Shown one piece after another: positions 1 to 7,509 of a stretch of 35,229 nt of DNA. The notes under the pieces were generated by a model, which was not told where the DNA came from, did no database searches, and was given only the letters and a program-made list of their open reading frames with translations. The position numbers and the translations under genes were made by a program. Source of the stretch: [Haemophilus] felis (GTDB taxonomy: Bacteria > Pseudomonadota > Gammaproteobacteria > Enterobacterales > Pasteurellaceae); the NCBI GenBank assembly GCA_002015125.1, contig MUYB01000049.1:1-35229 (forward strand), in the 5' to 3' direction. Position 1 is the first letter of the stretch. The number at the start of each line of letters is the position of its first letter.

Positions 1-4
1 TTAG

Positions 5-265
5 CAACTATTTTGTCCATTACACCCAAATTCAGCTACCTTAATTATCCGATTACTCAAAATAGAACCACATCGTTATTGGCGAGTTGAAGAAATTACA
101 AAAGAAATTCTCATTGCAGATAATCAACCTAATACCCCTGTAAATCGTACCTATATCAAGAATGTTCATGCGGCAATGGATAGGTTGCTCAAAAAGGGGA
201 TTGTAGAACGACAGTCAGACAAAGCTCACAAGATGGCTTTATGGCGATTAAAAACCGAGAAATAA
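5..265 (+). pseudogene. 3' fragment of an unidentified winged-helix-like gene
   Basis: An open frame of 86 codons runs from just after an in-frame TAG at 2-4 to TAA at 263-265. There is no ATG until codon ~57 and no convincing ribosome site, so this is either the end of a gene that begins outside the window and is interrupted by the TAG, or a decayed copy. The C-terminal part (RYWRVEEITKEIL, then AAMDRLLKKGIVER and a short basic tail) has the helix-helix-strand rhythm of a winged helix, as in DNA-binding domains that end recombinases or replication proteins. I do not recognise the family. It ends 5 bases before the A/T-rich DNA leading into the Mu-like remnant and may be a host gene at the prophage edge. 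Confidence 0.4.
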
Positions 266-358
266 CGGCTGTTAAAAACCATTAAAACTAAGAAAAAAAG
301 AAATAGGGATTTGGCGGAATTTTTCGGAACTTGGCGGACGGTTGAGCCGTTGAGAATT

Positions 359-386
359 GGGGCTTCGGGGCGGTAGCCCCTTTTTT
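359..386 (+). terminator. Intrinsic terminator
   Basis: GGGGCT (359-364) and AGCCCC (375-380) form a stem with a 10-base loop, followed by six T (381-386). It would end rightward transcription coming from the fragment at 5-265. Confidence 0.7.
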
Positions 387-421
387 ATGCCCAAAGAAAA
401 GGAAAAATAATGAATTGCGAA

Positions 422-480
422 AAATTTGGCGCAGGTGGGGAGTTGAACCGCTAGAACTGCGAAACGCTTGCGCCAAATTT
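422..480 (-). terminator. Long hairpin terminator after the repressor gene, with a T-arm-like loop
   Basis: Perfect 12-base arms AAATTTGGCGCA (422-433) and TGCGCCAAATTT (469-480) flank a 35-base loop. On the minus strand the distal arm runs into more T, so it can terminate the repressor transcript. The loop holds GGTTCAACTCC on the minus strand, like the T-arm of a tRNA, but flanking bases do not pair as a T stem. A 17-base dyad (TTTAAACG/CGTTTAAA, 488-504) sits between this hairpin and the repressor stop codon. Confidence 0.5.
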
Positions 481-504
481 AAGGGTGTTTAAACGGCGTT
501 TAAA

Positions 505-1059
505 TTAGGCTACTTGATAATTCTCAAGTGGCTCGCTCTCTTCTTTTTTCTCTTGCATCGCTGCCATTGTTTCGGCGATGTTCAGAATGGCTACGCGCCC
601 TTCTTCGCTAGCGGTGCGGAAACAACGCACAAGGTGGCGTTCGATGTTATTTAAGCCGTCATTTTGCGTGGGTGGCGGTGCTTTGCCGATTTGGGCTAAT
701 GCCTGTTCAATAAGCTGCACGGCTTGCAGTAGCTCGCCTGCGCCTGCGTTGCCGTTGTGTCGTTTGGCTTTGAGTTCTACGCCAATTTCTGCGCCTGATG
801 GCGTGGTAACAACGAAATCATCGTGGTTGTATTGGGGGCTGGCTGGAAGTGCTACGCTAAAGCCTAGGGCTTGCTGTACGCTGGTTGGCATATCGCCCAC
901 ATAGTATTCAAATGTTTTCCCTTTAACCCCTACTCTTTGCCGCTTTCCCCAGTTTTCCCTATCTGCTTTTTTACTGATCCCTTTATCTGTTTTGGGTAAC
1001 GTTTCCAGCTTTTTTTCTAAAAGTTCTGATACAGACCACCACTCTTTTGAGTTCCCCAT
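505..1059 (-). CDS. Mu-like c repressor (MuA-type DNA-binding N-terminus)
   Basis: 184 residues. Residues 1-65 (WWSVSELLE, then KADRENWGKRQRVGVKG) closely match the start of the transposase fragment at 1492, as expected because Mu repressor and MuA share a winged-helix domain and compete for the same DNA. The middle (residues ~75-115) is unlike MuA; the C-terminal third is helical and acidic, as for an oligomerisation and degradation tail. It is transcribed away from Ner, the Mu left-end arrangement, and the 197-base gap between them holds repeated GAACT/AGTTC boxes and a 13-base inverted repeat that are its likely operators. It appears intact although the rest of the prophage's early region is gone. 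A Mu-like repressor could still confer immunity to related phages (inference). Confidence 0.75.
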   Translation of the reverse strand: MGNSKEWWSVSELLEKKLETLPKTDKGISKKADRENWGKRQRVGVKGKTFEYYVGDMPTSVQQALGFSVALPASPQYNHDDFVVTTPSGAEIGVELKAKRHNGNAGAGELLQAVQLIEQALAQIGKAPPPTQNDGLNNIERHLVRCFRTASEEGRVAILNIAETMAAMQEKKEESEPLENYQVA

Positions 1060-1068
1060 AAATGCTCC

Positions 1069-1240
1069 TTGTAACGAACTCCGTTCTTTTTAAATTATTT
1101 CCAACTAACTATTTGATTTTAAAAGGAACTTAAAAAGAACTGAAATTTTCTTGAAAAGAACTATTGAGTTCGTTACAAAGTGGTGTTATAGTTCGTTTCA
1201 AGTTACTTAATCAAGTAAATTTTTCAAGTTAGTTAATTAT
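1069..1240. promoter_or_regulatory. Divergent operator/promoter region between repressor and ner
   Basis: An inverted repeat of 13 bases, TTGTAACGAACTC (1069-1081) and GAGTTCGTTACAA (1166-1178), brackets an A/T-rich stretch with more GAACT/AGTTC half-sites near 1126, 1137, 1157 and 1190. These resemble clustered Mu-type repressor operators. Nearer ner, the 13-mer CAAGTTA(C/G)TTAAT occurs at 1199-1211 and again at 1225-1237, 26 bases apart in the same orientation, candidate Ner sites. Confidence 0.6.
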
Positions 1241-1256
1241 TTAGGATACCACTCAA

Positions 1257-1472
1257 ATGGAAAAGATCAAAAAGGAAGATATGCACCGAGCCGATATTGT
1301 TGCTTTGGTGCGTAAATCTGGCACTTCGATCTCAGCCTTGTCGGTCAAGGCTGGATTACGTCCCACAACCTTAAATAATGCTTTAGAAAGACGTTATCCA
1401 AAAGGAGAAAAGATCATTGCAGAAGCCGTGGGTTTAACGCCTCAAGACATCTGGCCTACTCGCTACCCATAA
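1257..1472 (+). CDS. ner: Ner/Nlp-family DNA-binding protein
   Basis: 71 residues, nearly all one helix-turn-helix domain of the Ner/Nlp type: HRADIVALVRKSGTS, then SALSVKAGLRPTTLNNAL and the family's C-terminal GLTPQDIWPTRYP. In Mu, Ner binds the early operator and turns down both the early promoter and the repressor promoter. Two starts are possible: ATG 1257 (weak ribosome site) or ATG 1281, directly after AAGGAAG. It is followed 19 bases later by transposase A, as in Mu. The protein is complete, but its target operon no longer exists. Confidence 0.8.
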   Translation: MEKIKKEDMHRADIVALVRKSGTSISALSVKAGLRPTTLNNALERRYPKGEKIIAEAVGLTPQDIWPTRYP

Positions 1473-1491
1473 AAGATTAGGAGGAACTGAA

Positions 1492-1866
1492 ATGAAAGAA
1501 TGGTATTCAGTTCAGGAATTGTTAGGAACTCAAGGGCTACCAAGTTCGGATCGCGGAATAACTAAAAAAGCCGATAGAGAGAACTGGGAAAAGAGAACTA
1601 GAGAAGGGGTCAAAGGGCTGACCTATGAATACCACTTCTCCAGCCTTCCCCCTGAAACCCAGCAAGCGCTCAAAATGCGTGCGGCGTTAGAAGCTGTGCC
1701 AGCGGTGGAAGTGGTGGAGCGCAAGCCTGATGCGGAGCTGATGGCGCGATTTAATCAAACCACGGATGCAGCAAGGGAAAAAGCCAAGGCGAAAGCTGAA
1801 GCGGTGCTGAAATTGCAGGATTTCTTAATTAAACGCCTTTTCTTCTCGGCGAACAGTGTCGCCTGA
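1492..1866 (+). pseudogene. Mu-like transposase A, N-terminal fragment
   Basis: Begins at ATG 1492 after a strong AGGAGG. Residues 1-70 are the MuA N-terminal DNA-binding (HTH_Tnp_Mu_1) domain: WYSVQELLG, then KKADRENWEKRTREGVKG and the YEYH strand. MuA homologues run to about 650-700 residues; here phage-like sequence continues only to about codon 108 (near 1815-1825). It then enters DNA that on the opposite strand encodes a tail fibre assembly protein, giving 15 junk residues before the stop. The catalytic DDE core is absent, so it cannot transpose. The fragment could still bind the Mu end or enhancer and interfere with related phages (inference). Confidence 0.8.
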
Positions 1867-2090
1867 TTTTCTTCTGAAAGCACCCATTGCCCGTTTTCTA
1901 GCTGGTGATATTCGCTCGGCTGTGGCTCAATTAATATGGGCTTGCCATTTTCAGCGGTGTGAATTTGTTTTCCTGCCGCTTGCCCTTGCAGTAAAGCGGT
2001 GTAAGTTTCGTGGGAAATTTCAACCGCACTTTCAGGAATTGAGGTTAAGCCGTCATCGAAATAAAAGCCGTTTTTAAAGTAGATTTGCAT
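1820..2090 (-). pseudogene. Tail fibre assembly protein, N-terminal fragment
   Basis: Leftward frame from ATG at 2090. About 90 residues match the start of Haemophilus-type tail fibre assembly chaperones: IYFKNGFYFDD, then ENGKPILIEPQPSEYHQLENG and WVLSEENQ. After the codons for RRLIKK the frame runs into the antisense of the transposase fragment, so roughly the second half is missing (family members are usually about 150-200 residues). These chaperones fold and trimerise the tail fibre encoded just upstream on the same strand at 3581-5722, but three rightward modules have entered between the two genes. The junction near 1820 fuses an early Mu-like gene head-on to a late tail gene. Confidence 0.75.
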
Positions 2091-2156
2091 TTGTTTTCTC
2101 CGTTTACATTTGTTAACATTTCATTTATTATCCTGCCAAATCTCAGGAATTAGGTT

Positions 2157-2381
2157 ATGGCAAAACATCCCAATAAACACATTCAAGCCGCTCTCGATTA
2201 TGCCGTTTCGCACGGTTGGCAAATCGTGCCATCGGGCAAATCCGCCCATAGTTTTTGCCGTTTGCGTTGTTTGCGTGGGCATAGCGAACATCAAATGAGT
2301 GTGTGGAGTACGCCAAAATCCCCTGAAAATCACGCTAAACAGATTATCCGCAAGGTGAATGAATGTTCGGAGGACGAATGA
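2157..2381 (+). CDS. HicA-like small protein, candidate toxin
   Basis: 74 residues. The pattern of an N-terminal helix, then HGWQIVPSGKSAHSF with a serine-x-histidine near residue 30, then a strand and a C-terminal helix, resembles the small double-stranded-RNA-binding-like fold of HicA mRNA interferases, where that histidine is catalytic. The match is by pattern only. The gene overlaps the next by ATGA (2378-2381), which implies translational coupling, the usual layout of a toxin-antitoxin pair. It runs opposite to the tail operon, so it was probably added to the prophage as a passenger. Confidence 0.5.
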   Translation: MAKHPNKHIQAALDYAVSHGWQIVPSGKSAHSFCRLRCLRGHSEHQMSVWSTPKSPENHAKQIIRKVNECSEDE

Positions 2382-2821
2382 CCCTTTATCACTTTTCCAT
2401 ACTCATCCGTGACGCCAGTCGCCACACTGACAACCTTGAAGACCGCTTGTTTGAAGCAGGTTGTGATGATGCGTTGGTTTGCTTTCACAATAATGCGGTG
2501 TATTTGGAATTTGACCGCTCCGCCTCTGATGCCAAAACCGCTATTCACTCCGCTTTAGAGAACATCCGCACCGCAGGGTTCGCTGATTTAGTGGTGCAAG
2601 AAGCGGGGGTAAGTTCTTTAAGCGAAATTGCCGCTCGTGCTGGTTTAAGCCGTGCCGCCTTGTCCCAGTTTGCCAACGGCAAACGTGCAAAAGATTTTCC
2701 GTCACCTGTTTACGGTGTTGCCAGTGGCTCCGCTCTCTATTCTTGGCGTGAGGTGGCACAATGGCTACACGGTCGCAATTTGCTTTCTCAAGCACAATTT
2801 GAAGTGGCAAAAGCAGCGTAA
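2378..2821 (+). CDS. Helix-turn-helix protein, candidate antitoxin
   Basis: 147 residues from ATG 2378, which follows GGAGGA; an upstream in-frame ATG at 2363 is less well placed. Residues 1-75 are an alpha/beta domain (YHFSILIRDA, then VYLEFDRSA). Residues ~85-110 form a helix-turn-helix (SLSEIAARAGLSRAALSQF, then NGKRAKDFPSPV), and the end looks like the AlpA/MerR-type segment SWREVAQWL. It does not look like a standard HicB, so the pair may be a HicA-like toxin with an unusual regulator. Being coupled to the small basic protein upstream supports antitoxin or autoregulator duty (inference). Confidence 0.5.
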   Translation: MTLYHFSILIRDASRHTDNLEDRLFEAGCDDALVCFHNNAVYLEFDRSASDAKTAIHSALENIRTAGFADLVVQEAGVSSLSEIAARAGLSRAALSQFANGKRAKDFPSPVYGVASGSALYSWREVAQWLHGRNLLSQAQFEVAKAA

Positions 2822-2861
2822 GTAGCTAGCTCAGGATTTCCAATATCAATCTCCATCGTAC

Positions 2862-2951
2862 GGACGCAATGCGTTGCGTCCCTACAAAATATCCCTTATT
2901 GTTACCGCCAGCGTCTCGCTGGTTGTTCTCAATAATCACAAGCGAGACGCT
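2862..2951. repeat. Intergenic dyad repeats
   Basis: Two separate inverted repeats lie between the HicA-like pair and yefM: GGACGCAA/TTGCGTCC (2862-2869, 2874-2881) and AGCGTCTCGCT/AGCGAGACGCT (2910-2920, 2941-2951, perfect 11-base arms). They look like small mobile or REP-type intergenic palindromes. Another dyad, GGTGGCT/AGCCCACC-like, follows yoeB at about 3557-3572 and may act as a terminator between the convergent yoeB and tail fibre genes. Confidence 0.5.
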
Positions 2952-2992
2952 TGCGATAGCGGAGTTAAAAATGGTTGATTTATCCTCCTTAT

Positions 2993-3014
2993 GTTGTACA
3001 ATATCCTGTACAAC
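2993..3014. promoter_or_regulatory. YefM operator
   Basis: GTTGTACA (2993-3000) and TGTACAAC (3007-3014) form a perfect palindrome with a 6-base centre, 22 bases before yefM. TGTACA is the core recognised by E. coli YefM, so this is the expected site of autorepression. Confidence 0.75.
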
Positions 3015-3035
3015 AAATAATAAAAAGGGAAATTT

Positions 3036-3287
3036 ATGCAATCCATTTCATATTCAAAAGCAAGATCTAATCTTGCCAACACAATGCTTACTGCGGTGGA
3101 AAATCACGAACCGATTTTAATCACTCGCAATAAAGGGGAAGATTGTGTTTTGCTCTCGCTTTCCCATTTTAATTCGTTACAAGAAACCGCCTATTTGCTC
3201 CGCTCGCCAGTAAATGCAAAGCGCTTGCTTGAAAGTGTTGCACAATTAGAAGCAGGTCAGGGCGTAATAAGAGAACTTGTCGAATGA
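3036..3287 (+). CDS. yefM: YefM antitoxin (Phd/YefM family)
   Basis: 83 residues. The N-terminus (SYSKARSNLANTM, then HEPILITRNKGEDCVLLSL) is the Phd/YefM DNA-binding fold; the C-terminal region (LRSPVNAKRLLESV) is the flexible tail that wraps the toxin. It neutralises YoeB and represses the operon through the TGTACA palindrome at 2993-3014. A GGGAAAT ribosome site precedes ATG 3036. It overlaps yoeB by ATGA, the normal arrangement. An upstream 83-residue frame in another phase at 2869 is only a shadow. Confidence 0.9.
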   Translation: MQSISYSKARSNLANTMLTAVENHEPILITRNKGEDCVLLSLSHFNSLQETAYLLRSPVNAKRLLESVAQLEAGQGVIRELVE

Positions 3288-3541
3288 ACCTGACCTTTTC
3301 TGATAACGCTTGGGCGGATTATCTTTTTTGGCAAGCCAATAACAAGGCATTGCTAAAACGCATTAATGCGTTAATTAAAGATATTCAGCGTTCTCCCTTT
3401 GAGGGTATCGGCAAGCCTGAACCCTTGAAATTTCATCTAAGCGGTTATTGGTCTCGTCGCATTGATGATGAACATCGCTTAGTCTATTCCGTTACCGATA
3501 ATGCAATTTTAATCGCTGCCTGTCGTTATCATTATGGGTAA
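3284..3541 (+). CDS. yoeB: YoeB ribosome-dependent mRNA interferase
   Basis: 85 residues, full length for YoeB (RelE superfamily). The conserved PFEGIGKPEPLK holds the catalytic glutamate; RRIDDEHRLVY and the C-terminal CRYHYG carry the catalytic arginine and the final histidine-tyrosine pair. YoeB binds the ribosomal A site and cuts mRNA when YefM is degraded. It ends 40 bases from the convergent tail fibre gene. The intact pair may explain why this dead prophage region has been retained, because losing it would free the toxin (inference). Confidence 0.9.
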   Translation: MNLTFSDNAWADYLFWQANNKALLKRINALIKDIQRSPFEGIGKPEPLKFHLSGYWSRRIDDEHRLVYSVTDNAILIAACRYHYG

Positions 3542-3580
3542 ATTCATCGATTTATCGGTGGCTAAAGCCCACCCTACGCG

Positions 3581-5722
3581 CTAATGACCAATAGCTACAT
3601 AATATGTCGTTCCAACCGCAATAGTGGCGTATGATGTAAAACCAGTTCTTGAGACATCACTAATTCTTGTATCTCGCCCTCCACCCGTTTTCGAGTGAGA
3701 TACAATAAAACATTCTTGAGGAAAGGCGCGTGGGAATAAAATATCATTTGTTGTCGCAACACCCCATTGAATCATTAATCCGTTAGGCAAAACCGTCCAG
3801 CCGTTTGTGCTTATATTCTGAGTAAACCCACTATGTTGATTAATTAATTTAACAACCTCAGGATTAAAATCCGTAATCTGGCTCACAGTATGCGTATGGT
3901 CAATATTGGCTTTTTCCGACCGCACTTGTTGCAAATCCTGTGCTAATCGGCTGGCGTCTAGCTGTCCTACGTTGACCACTTCGCCAAAGGCTTTAATCCA
4001 AAATTGCACATCATCAAAGCTGTTTTTGGCTTTAATACAGAGTTTGAAGATGATGGATTTGGGGCGGTTTTCATTAGCAGTTGGTACCACTTTTGATGCA
4101 TCAAAAATGGTGGTGTCTTTTTTTCCATGATGACCACCAGCACCAAATGAGTAATCCGCTTGTCTTCCTGTTACTTCAAATACCCCCGAGCCTGTGGTAT
4201 ATAGGGTGTATCGATCACTTCCAAAGATTGATTTAAGTTCTCCTCGTATATTTCGGATGGCATCTTCCTGCTTCTCCCCAACCCTTAACCCATTTCCTGC
4301 ATTGCGGATAAATCTATCTTCCGCAAGCGGTACATTAGAGATAGAACGATATTTACCAATAAGGTAGCGATAAAGTTCTGGATAGCTGGTCGCATTGACT
4401 GTGCTACGAATGCTATCGAAAGCAATCCAACCTTCAGGAATAGTATCTGTTGGAAAATAGGCTAATTGCCCTACATCTGAACGGGTTAAGTTCGGCAAGC
4501 GGTTTTTATTGCCTAACACCCGATATAAATCGGGATAAGTGTTTTGCGAAAAAGTCGTTCCGTCACAACGTAGAAAACCCTGAGGATTGGCGATTTCTTT
4601 TGGAAAGGCGACCACCGAGCCAATCGGCAAGCCGTCTTGATTATCGGTGCGTTTCCATTCCGACCAGCTGTTATTGTTGCTTGCGGTTTGCCAGCGTTCG
4701 TATGTTTCGCCTGAATAGTGCCGTCTGAAAATCTGATGACACCAGCTCTCATTGCCTGCTCCCCCTGTGATAACTTGCAGATTGCCTGTAAAGCCTTGCG
4801 ATTGTCGCACGCCCTCTGCAGGGCGGTTGTAGCTGTTGTGAATGGAATTAATGGAATAAATCCCTGCGGTGCGGTAGTCGTTTAGGTTGCCTGTGGCGGC
4901 TCTCAGTTGAAAATCCGTAATGCCGTAGCCTGCTAGGGTGGTCGCTGGGCTTTGTTTGCTGTTTGCGAGGTCGTAAGCCGTTTTCACCGCTCTTGAGGTG
5001 GCGACCGTGTCGGAGCTGTTGCTGTTGGTAGCGCTGGATTTTTTGCTATTGGGAATGCGTTCATTGAGACTGCGAGCATTGCTTTCCACTTTGTCATTGA
5101 CCTGTTTTACCGCCTTTGGTGTAGCGGCTCGGTCTTCTGCGTTTGAGTTTGTACTTGAGTCGAGTTGGGTAATGCCTGCTTGGGCTGTGCTGGCTTGGGC
5201 GATTTGGTGGCTGTGCCCCGTTTCGTCCACATTATTTTGCGAGCTAGCATTAATGGTTTTTGGGTTGAGTTGATGGCGTGATGCAAAAATAACCGAATTA
5301 TCCACAGTGAGTTGCACCGCTTCTGATGAACTCACGCGCAAAATCATTCTTATCACTTGGAGTTTGCCCGAGCCGCTTTGTTCGGTAGGTTTAAAACTTT
5401 CTGGGCTGTTGGCATACCCTACCAATTTATTCTGTGCGTCAAAGATCCCCATTTCACGAATATAAAAACCGCCTACATTTTCAGGAATGGTTAATTCAAA
5501 AATAATTTGTTGAGAGTTGCGAGGATCTCTCGATACCACACTGATATTCGCTCGATAGACTTCTTGTACTAATGCGGTATAACTCGGGTTTGGGGTAGTT
5601 TCTCGCCCATTGCCATCGCCTACGGCAAAATGGGTAATATTTAAAGGTTGTCTCGTGGCAATCGCTGTTGCCAATTTTTGTTCACCGTAATGGGTTAATA
5701 CTGCATAATATTGTTTTGTCAT
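3581..5722 (-). CDS. Phage tail fibre protein (P2 gpH-like)
   Basis: 713 residues. Residues 1-155 are the DUF3751-type attachment domain (YAVLTHYGEQKLA, then FAVGDGNG and GGFYIREMGIFD) that joins the fibre to the baseplate. A threonine/serine-rich shaft follows with repeated ATPKAVK/ATSRAVK units. There are two consecutive tail-collar-like segments (PIGSVVAFPKEIANPQGFLR near 375 and YFPTDTIPEGWIAFDS near 430), and a gp53-like C-terminal tip (GWTVLPNGLMIQWG, ending YYVAIGH) that should contact the host. The frame is open throughout. It starts 8 bases after gpI. In P2 the next gene encodes its assembly chaperone; here that gene survives only as a fragment 1.5 kb away. Confidence 0.85.
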   Translation of the reverse strand: MTKQYYAVLTHYGEQKLATAIATRQPLNITHFAVGDGNGRETTPNPSYTALVQEVYRANISVVSRDPRNSQQIIFELTIPENVGGFYIREMGIFDAQNKLVGYANSPESFKPTEQSGSGKLQVIRMILRVSSSEAVQLTVDNSVIFASRHQLNPKTINASSQNNVDETGHSHQIAQASTAQAGITQLDSSTNSNAEDRAATPKAVKQVNDKVESNARSLNERIPNSKKSSATNSNSSDTVATSRAVKTAYDLANSKQSPATTLAGYGITDFQLRAATGNLNDYRTAGIYSINSIHNSYNRPAEGVRQSQGFTGNLQVITGGAGNESWCHQIFRRHYSGETYERWQTASNNNSWSEWKRTDNQDGLPIGSVVAFPKEIANPQGFLRCDGTTFSQNTYPDLYRVLGNKNRLPNLTRSDVGQLAYFPTDTIPEGWIAFDSIRSTVNATSYPELYRYLIGKYRSISNVPLAEDRFIRNAGNGLRVGEKQEDAIRNIRGELKSIFGSDRYTLYTTGSGVFEVTGRQADYSFGAGGHHGKKDTTIFDASKVVPTANENRPKSIIFKLCIKAKNSFDDVQFWIKAFGEVVNVGQLDASRLAQDLQQVRSEKANIDHTHTVSQITDFNPEVVKLINQHSGFTQNISTNGWTVLPNGLMIQWGVATTNDILFPRAFPQECFIVSHSKTGGGRDTRISDVSRTGFTSYATIAVGTTYYVAIGH

Positions 5723-5730
5723 ATCATTTC

Positions 5731-6270
5731 CTACTGTGGATAAACCGTAATAATTTCACCTGTGTATTGGGCTAAAAACGCATTAGCATTGCCTGTTGGC
5801 GATATACTAATAGCAAGTTGTGTAAGATGGCGTGAGGCAGGTTTGACATCATTAATTAAGCGAACCAGTTCATTATAGGTTTGTTCATTTAAACCTGTTT
5901 CTGATACCTCTACAGTTAGGCTGAATGTACCAGCGATGCCTTGTGGTTGGGTGTTAAACCATTCTTTTAATTCCACTAAATAGCCAATTGGTTCAACCAC
6001 TCGCTTAACGGCTGCAATAGTGCCTTTGTGTTTATGGATAAAAAAGGCTTGTTCAATAGCAAGACGTTTAACCTCTTCACTCCAATTTTCGTCCCATTTA
6101 TCCACCGAAAACGCCCAAGCAAGATAAGGCAAAAGATGAACAGGGCAACGCTTGGGATTAATTAAGTCCGCAATAATAATCGGATTTTCTACCGCACTTT
6201 TTAAAATGGTTGCGGCACGCTTTTCTAAGGTTGATGAACCCGTAGGGAGTAAGGTTTGATTAGTAATCAT
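5731..6270 (-). CDS. Tail/baseplate protein I (P2 gpI)
   Basis: 179 residues, the usual size of P2 gpI. The conserved LPYLAWAFSVDKWDENWSEE, the helical HKHKGTIAAVKRV and the terminal strand region are all present. gpI sits at the baseplate edge and links it to the tail fibre. Its start overlaps the end of gpJ by 11 bases, as in a coupled late operon (V-W-J-I-H). It appears intact, but the J gene just upstream is interrupted, which may also reduce translation of I. Confidence 0.88.
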   Translation of the reverse strand: MITNQTLLPTGSSTLEKRAATILKSAVENPIIIADLINPKRCPVHLLPYLAWAFSVDKWDENWSEEVKRLAIEQAFFIHKHKGTIAAVKRVVEPIGYLVELKEWFNTQPQGIAGTFSLTVEVSETGLNEQTYNELVRLINDVKPASRHLTQLAISISPTGNANAFLAQYTGEIITVYPQ

Positions 6271-7174
6271 CAGAAGTTACCAGTTGTAAATCAATGTCTG
6301 TGCAAAATCCTGCTTTTTCGGGGGGTAGCACAATATCTTGAGCGGGTTCAATAAGTTCCACTCGTTGCACGCCCTCAATATGCAAAGCGGCATAAATGCC
6401 AGAAAGAGAAATATCACGCCCAAGGCGATGCTTTTCCTCACTGTATTGCTTGAGATTTTTTAACGCCGTTTGTTTAATGGGTTCGTATTCAGGACCACGA
6501 TAAATATGTAACTTCGCCTGAATTTGATATTCTTGAATTGTGGCACTCTGCACGGTTACACGATCACCAATGGGGCGAATATTTTCATCATTTAGCGTTT
6601 TTCGCACCGCACTTAACACTTCTTCACTTGCGATGCCTTGCCCTTCTCAGCTTAAAATAGTTACTGTGACATAAGCAGGCTGAGGGGAAGCAACAGCAAC
6701 ATCCGCCACTTGAGAATGAGCCGAAAGCGCATGAAAAATATAAGCACTGCGAGGACCTGCCACAGATAACCCTTCAAACGCTAGCTGCGCACGCAAGCGC
6801 AAGGCGGTGTCGTCTTCGTAAATGGCGGGGATTTTCGGCGTAACCTCATTGTTTTCTGCCTGAATTAATAGTCGCTTCACATTGAAATTGGCGGCAATCA
6901 CATCTAAGTCCGCCCCCGTTGCATACGCAAGCATCGTGGCGTGAGCGGCATTATTAATACGTTGACGTTCTAAGATTTGTAAATAACAGTTTTCTTGCAA
7001 TAGTTTGGTAATAGGTTCACTTTCTAGGTTTAAGCGAGCTTGCCAAAATGGACGTTCTTCTTCCGAATACAATGCGATAAAGGCTTGTTTGCGTTGCTCA
7101 AGCAAATTTTCAAAGTTCAGTTCCTCAATAACATTTGGCTTTTCTAATTTTGATAAATCCACTAATTCGCTCAT
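6260..7174 (-). pseudogene. Baseplate assembly protein J (P2 gpJ), split by one in-frame stop
   Basis: The first 175 codons (from ATG 7174) end at TGA 6649-6647. The same frame then continues with EGQGIASEEVLSAVRKTLND to the normal stop at 6260, so read-through would give about 304 residues, the length of P2 gpJ. No frameshift is needed: related J proteins have arginine here (an SREG-type sequence), so a single CGA to TGA change explains it. J is a wedge component essential for the baseplate, so the tail should not assemble unless the stop is suppressed. A GTG at 6619 could start the second half. J overlaps W by 4 bases. Confidence 0.9.
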
Positions 7175-7509
7175 TGTTTACCACCTAAAAAAATGCCGTT
7201 TAACTCAAATTGTTTTTCTGTGTCAATTCTTCGTGCGATAAGTGTCGCCGTGATTTTGCTTTCTTCCACTTTAGGCTTAAATGCTGTAATTTGTATGCGA
7301 GGTTCCCACTTGGTTAATGCCATTACTGCCGCACTTGAAATTTGCAACAATAGGGCGTGGCTCATTGGCTTTGCGAGCAATAGGGGTATTTGGCTACCAT
7401 AATCACGCCGTTGAATGCGTGAACCAATAGGCGTGATTAAAATATCACCGATAGATTGCTTAATATGCAATCCCTCATCTTTTAGTATTTCGCCTGTGTG
7501 TTTGTTCAT
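7171..7509 (-). CDS. Baseplate protein W (P2 gpW/T4 gp25-like)
   Basis: 112 residues. The gp25/gpW signature is visible: SIGDILITPIGSRIQRRDYG, then SQIPLLLAKPM and the later TKWEPRI. This protein sits in the baseplate wedge and starts sheath assembly. It begins on the last base of V (TAATG) and overlaps J by ATGA, so V-W-J-I are translationally coupled. No damage is seen. Confidence 0.9.
   Translation of the reverse strand: MNKHTGEILKDEGLHIKQSIGDILITPIGSRIQRRDYGSQIPLLLAKPMSHALLLQISSAAVMALTKWEPRIQITAFKPKVEESKITATLIARRIDTEKQFELNGIFLGGKQ

Noticed and set aside
433..469. tRNA in the repressor terminator loop
   Set aside because: Only the T-loop word fits; no acceptor, D-arm or anticodon stem.
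578..904. 108-residue frame antisense to the repressor
   Set aside because: Shadow of 505-1059, biased composition and no start signal.
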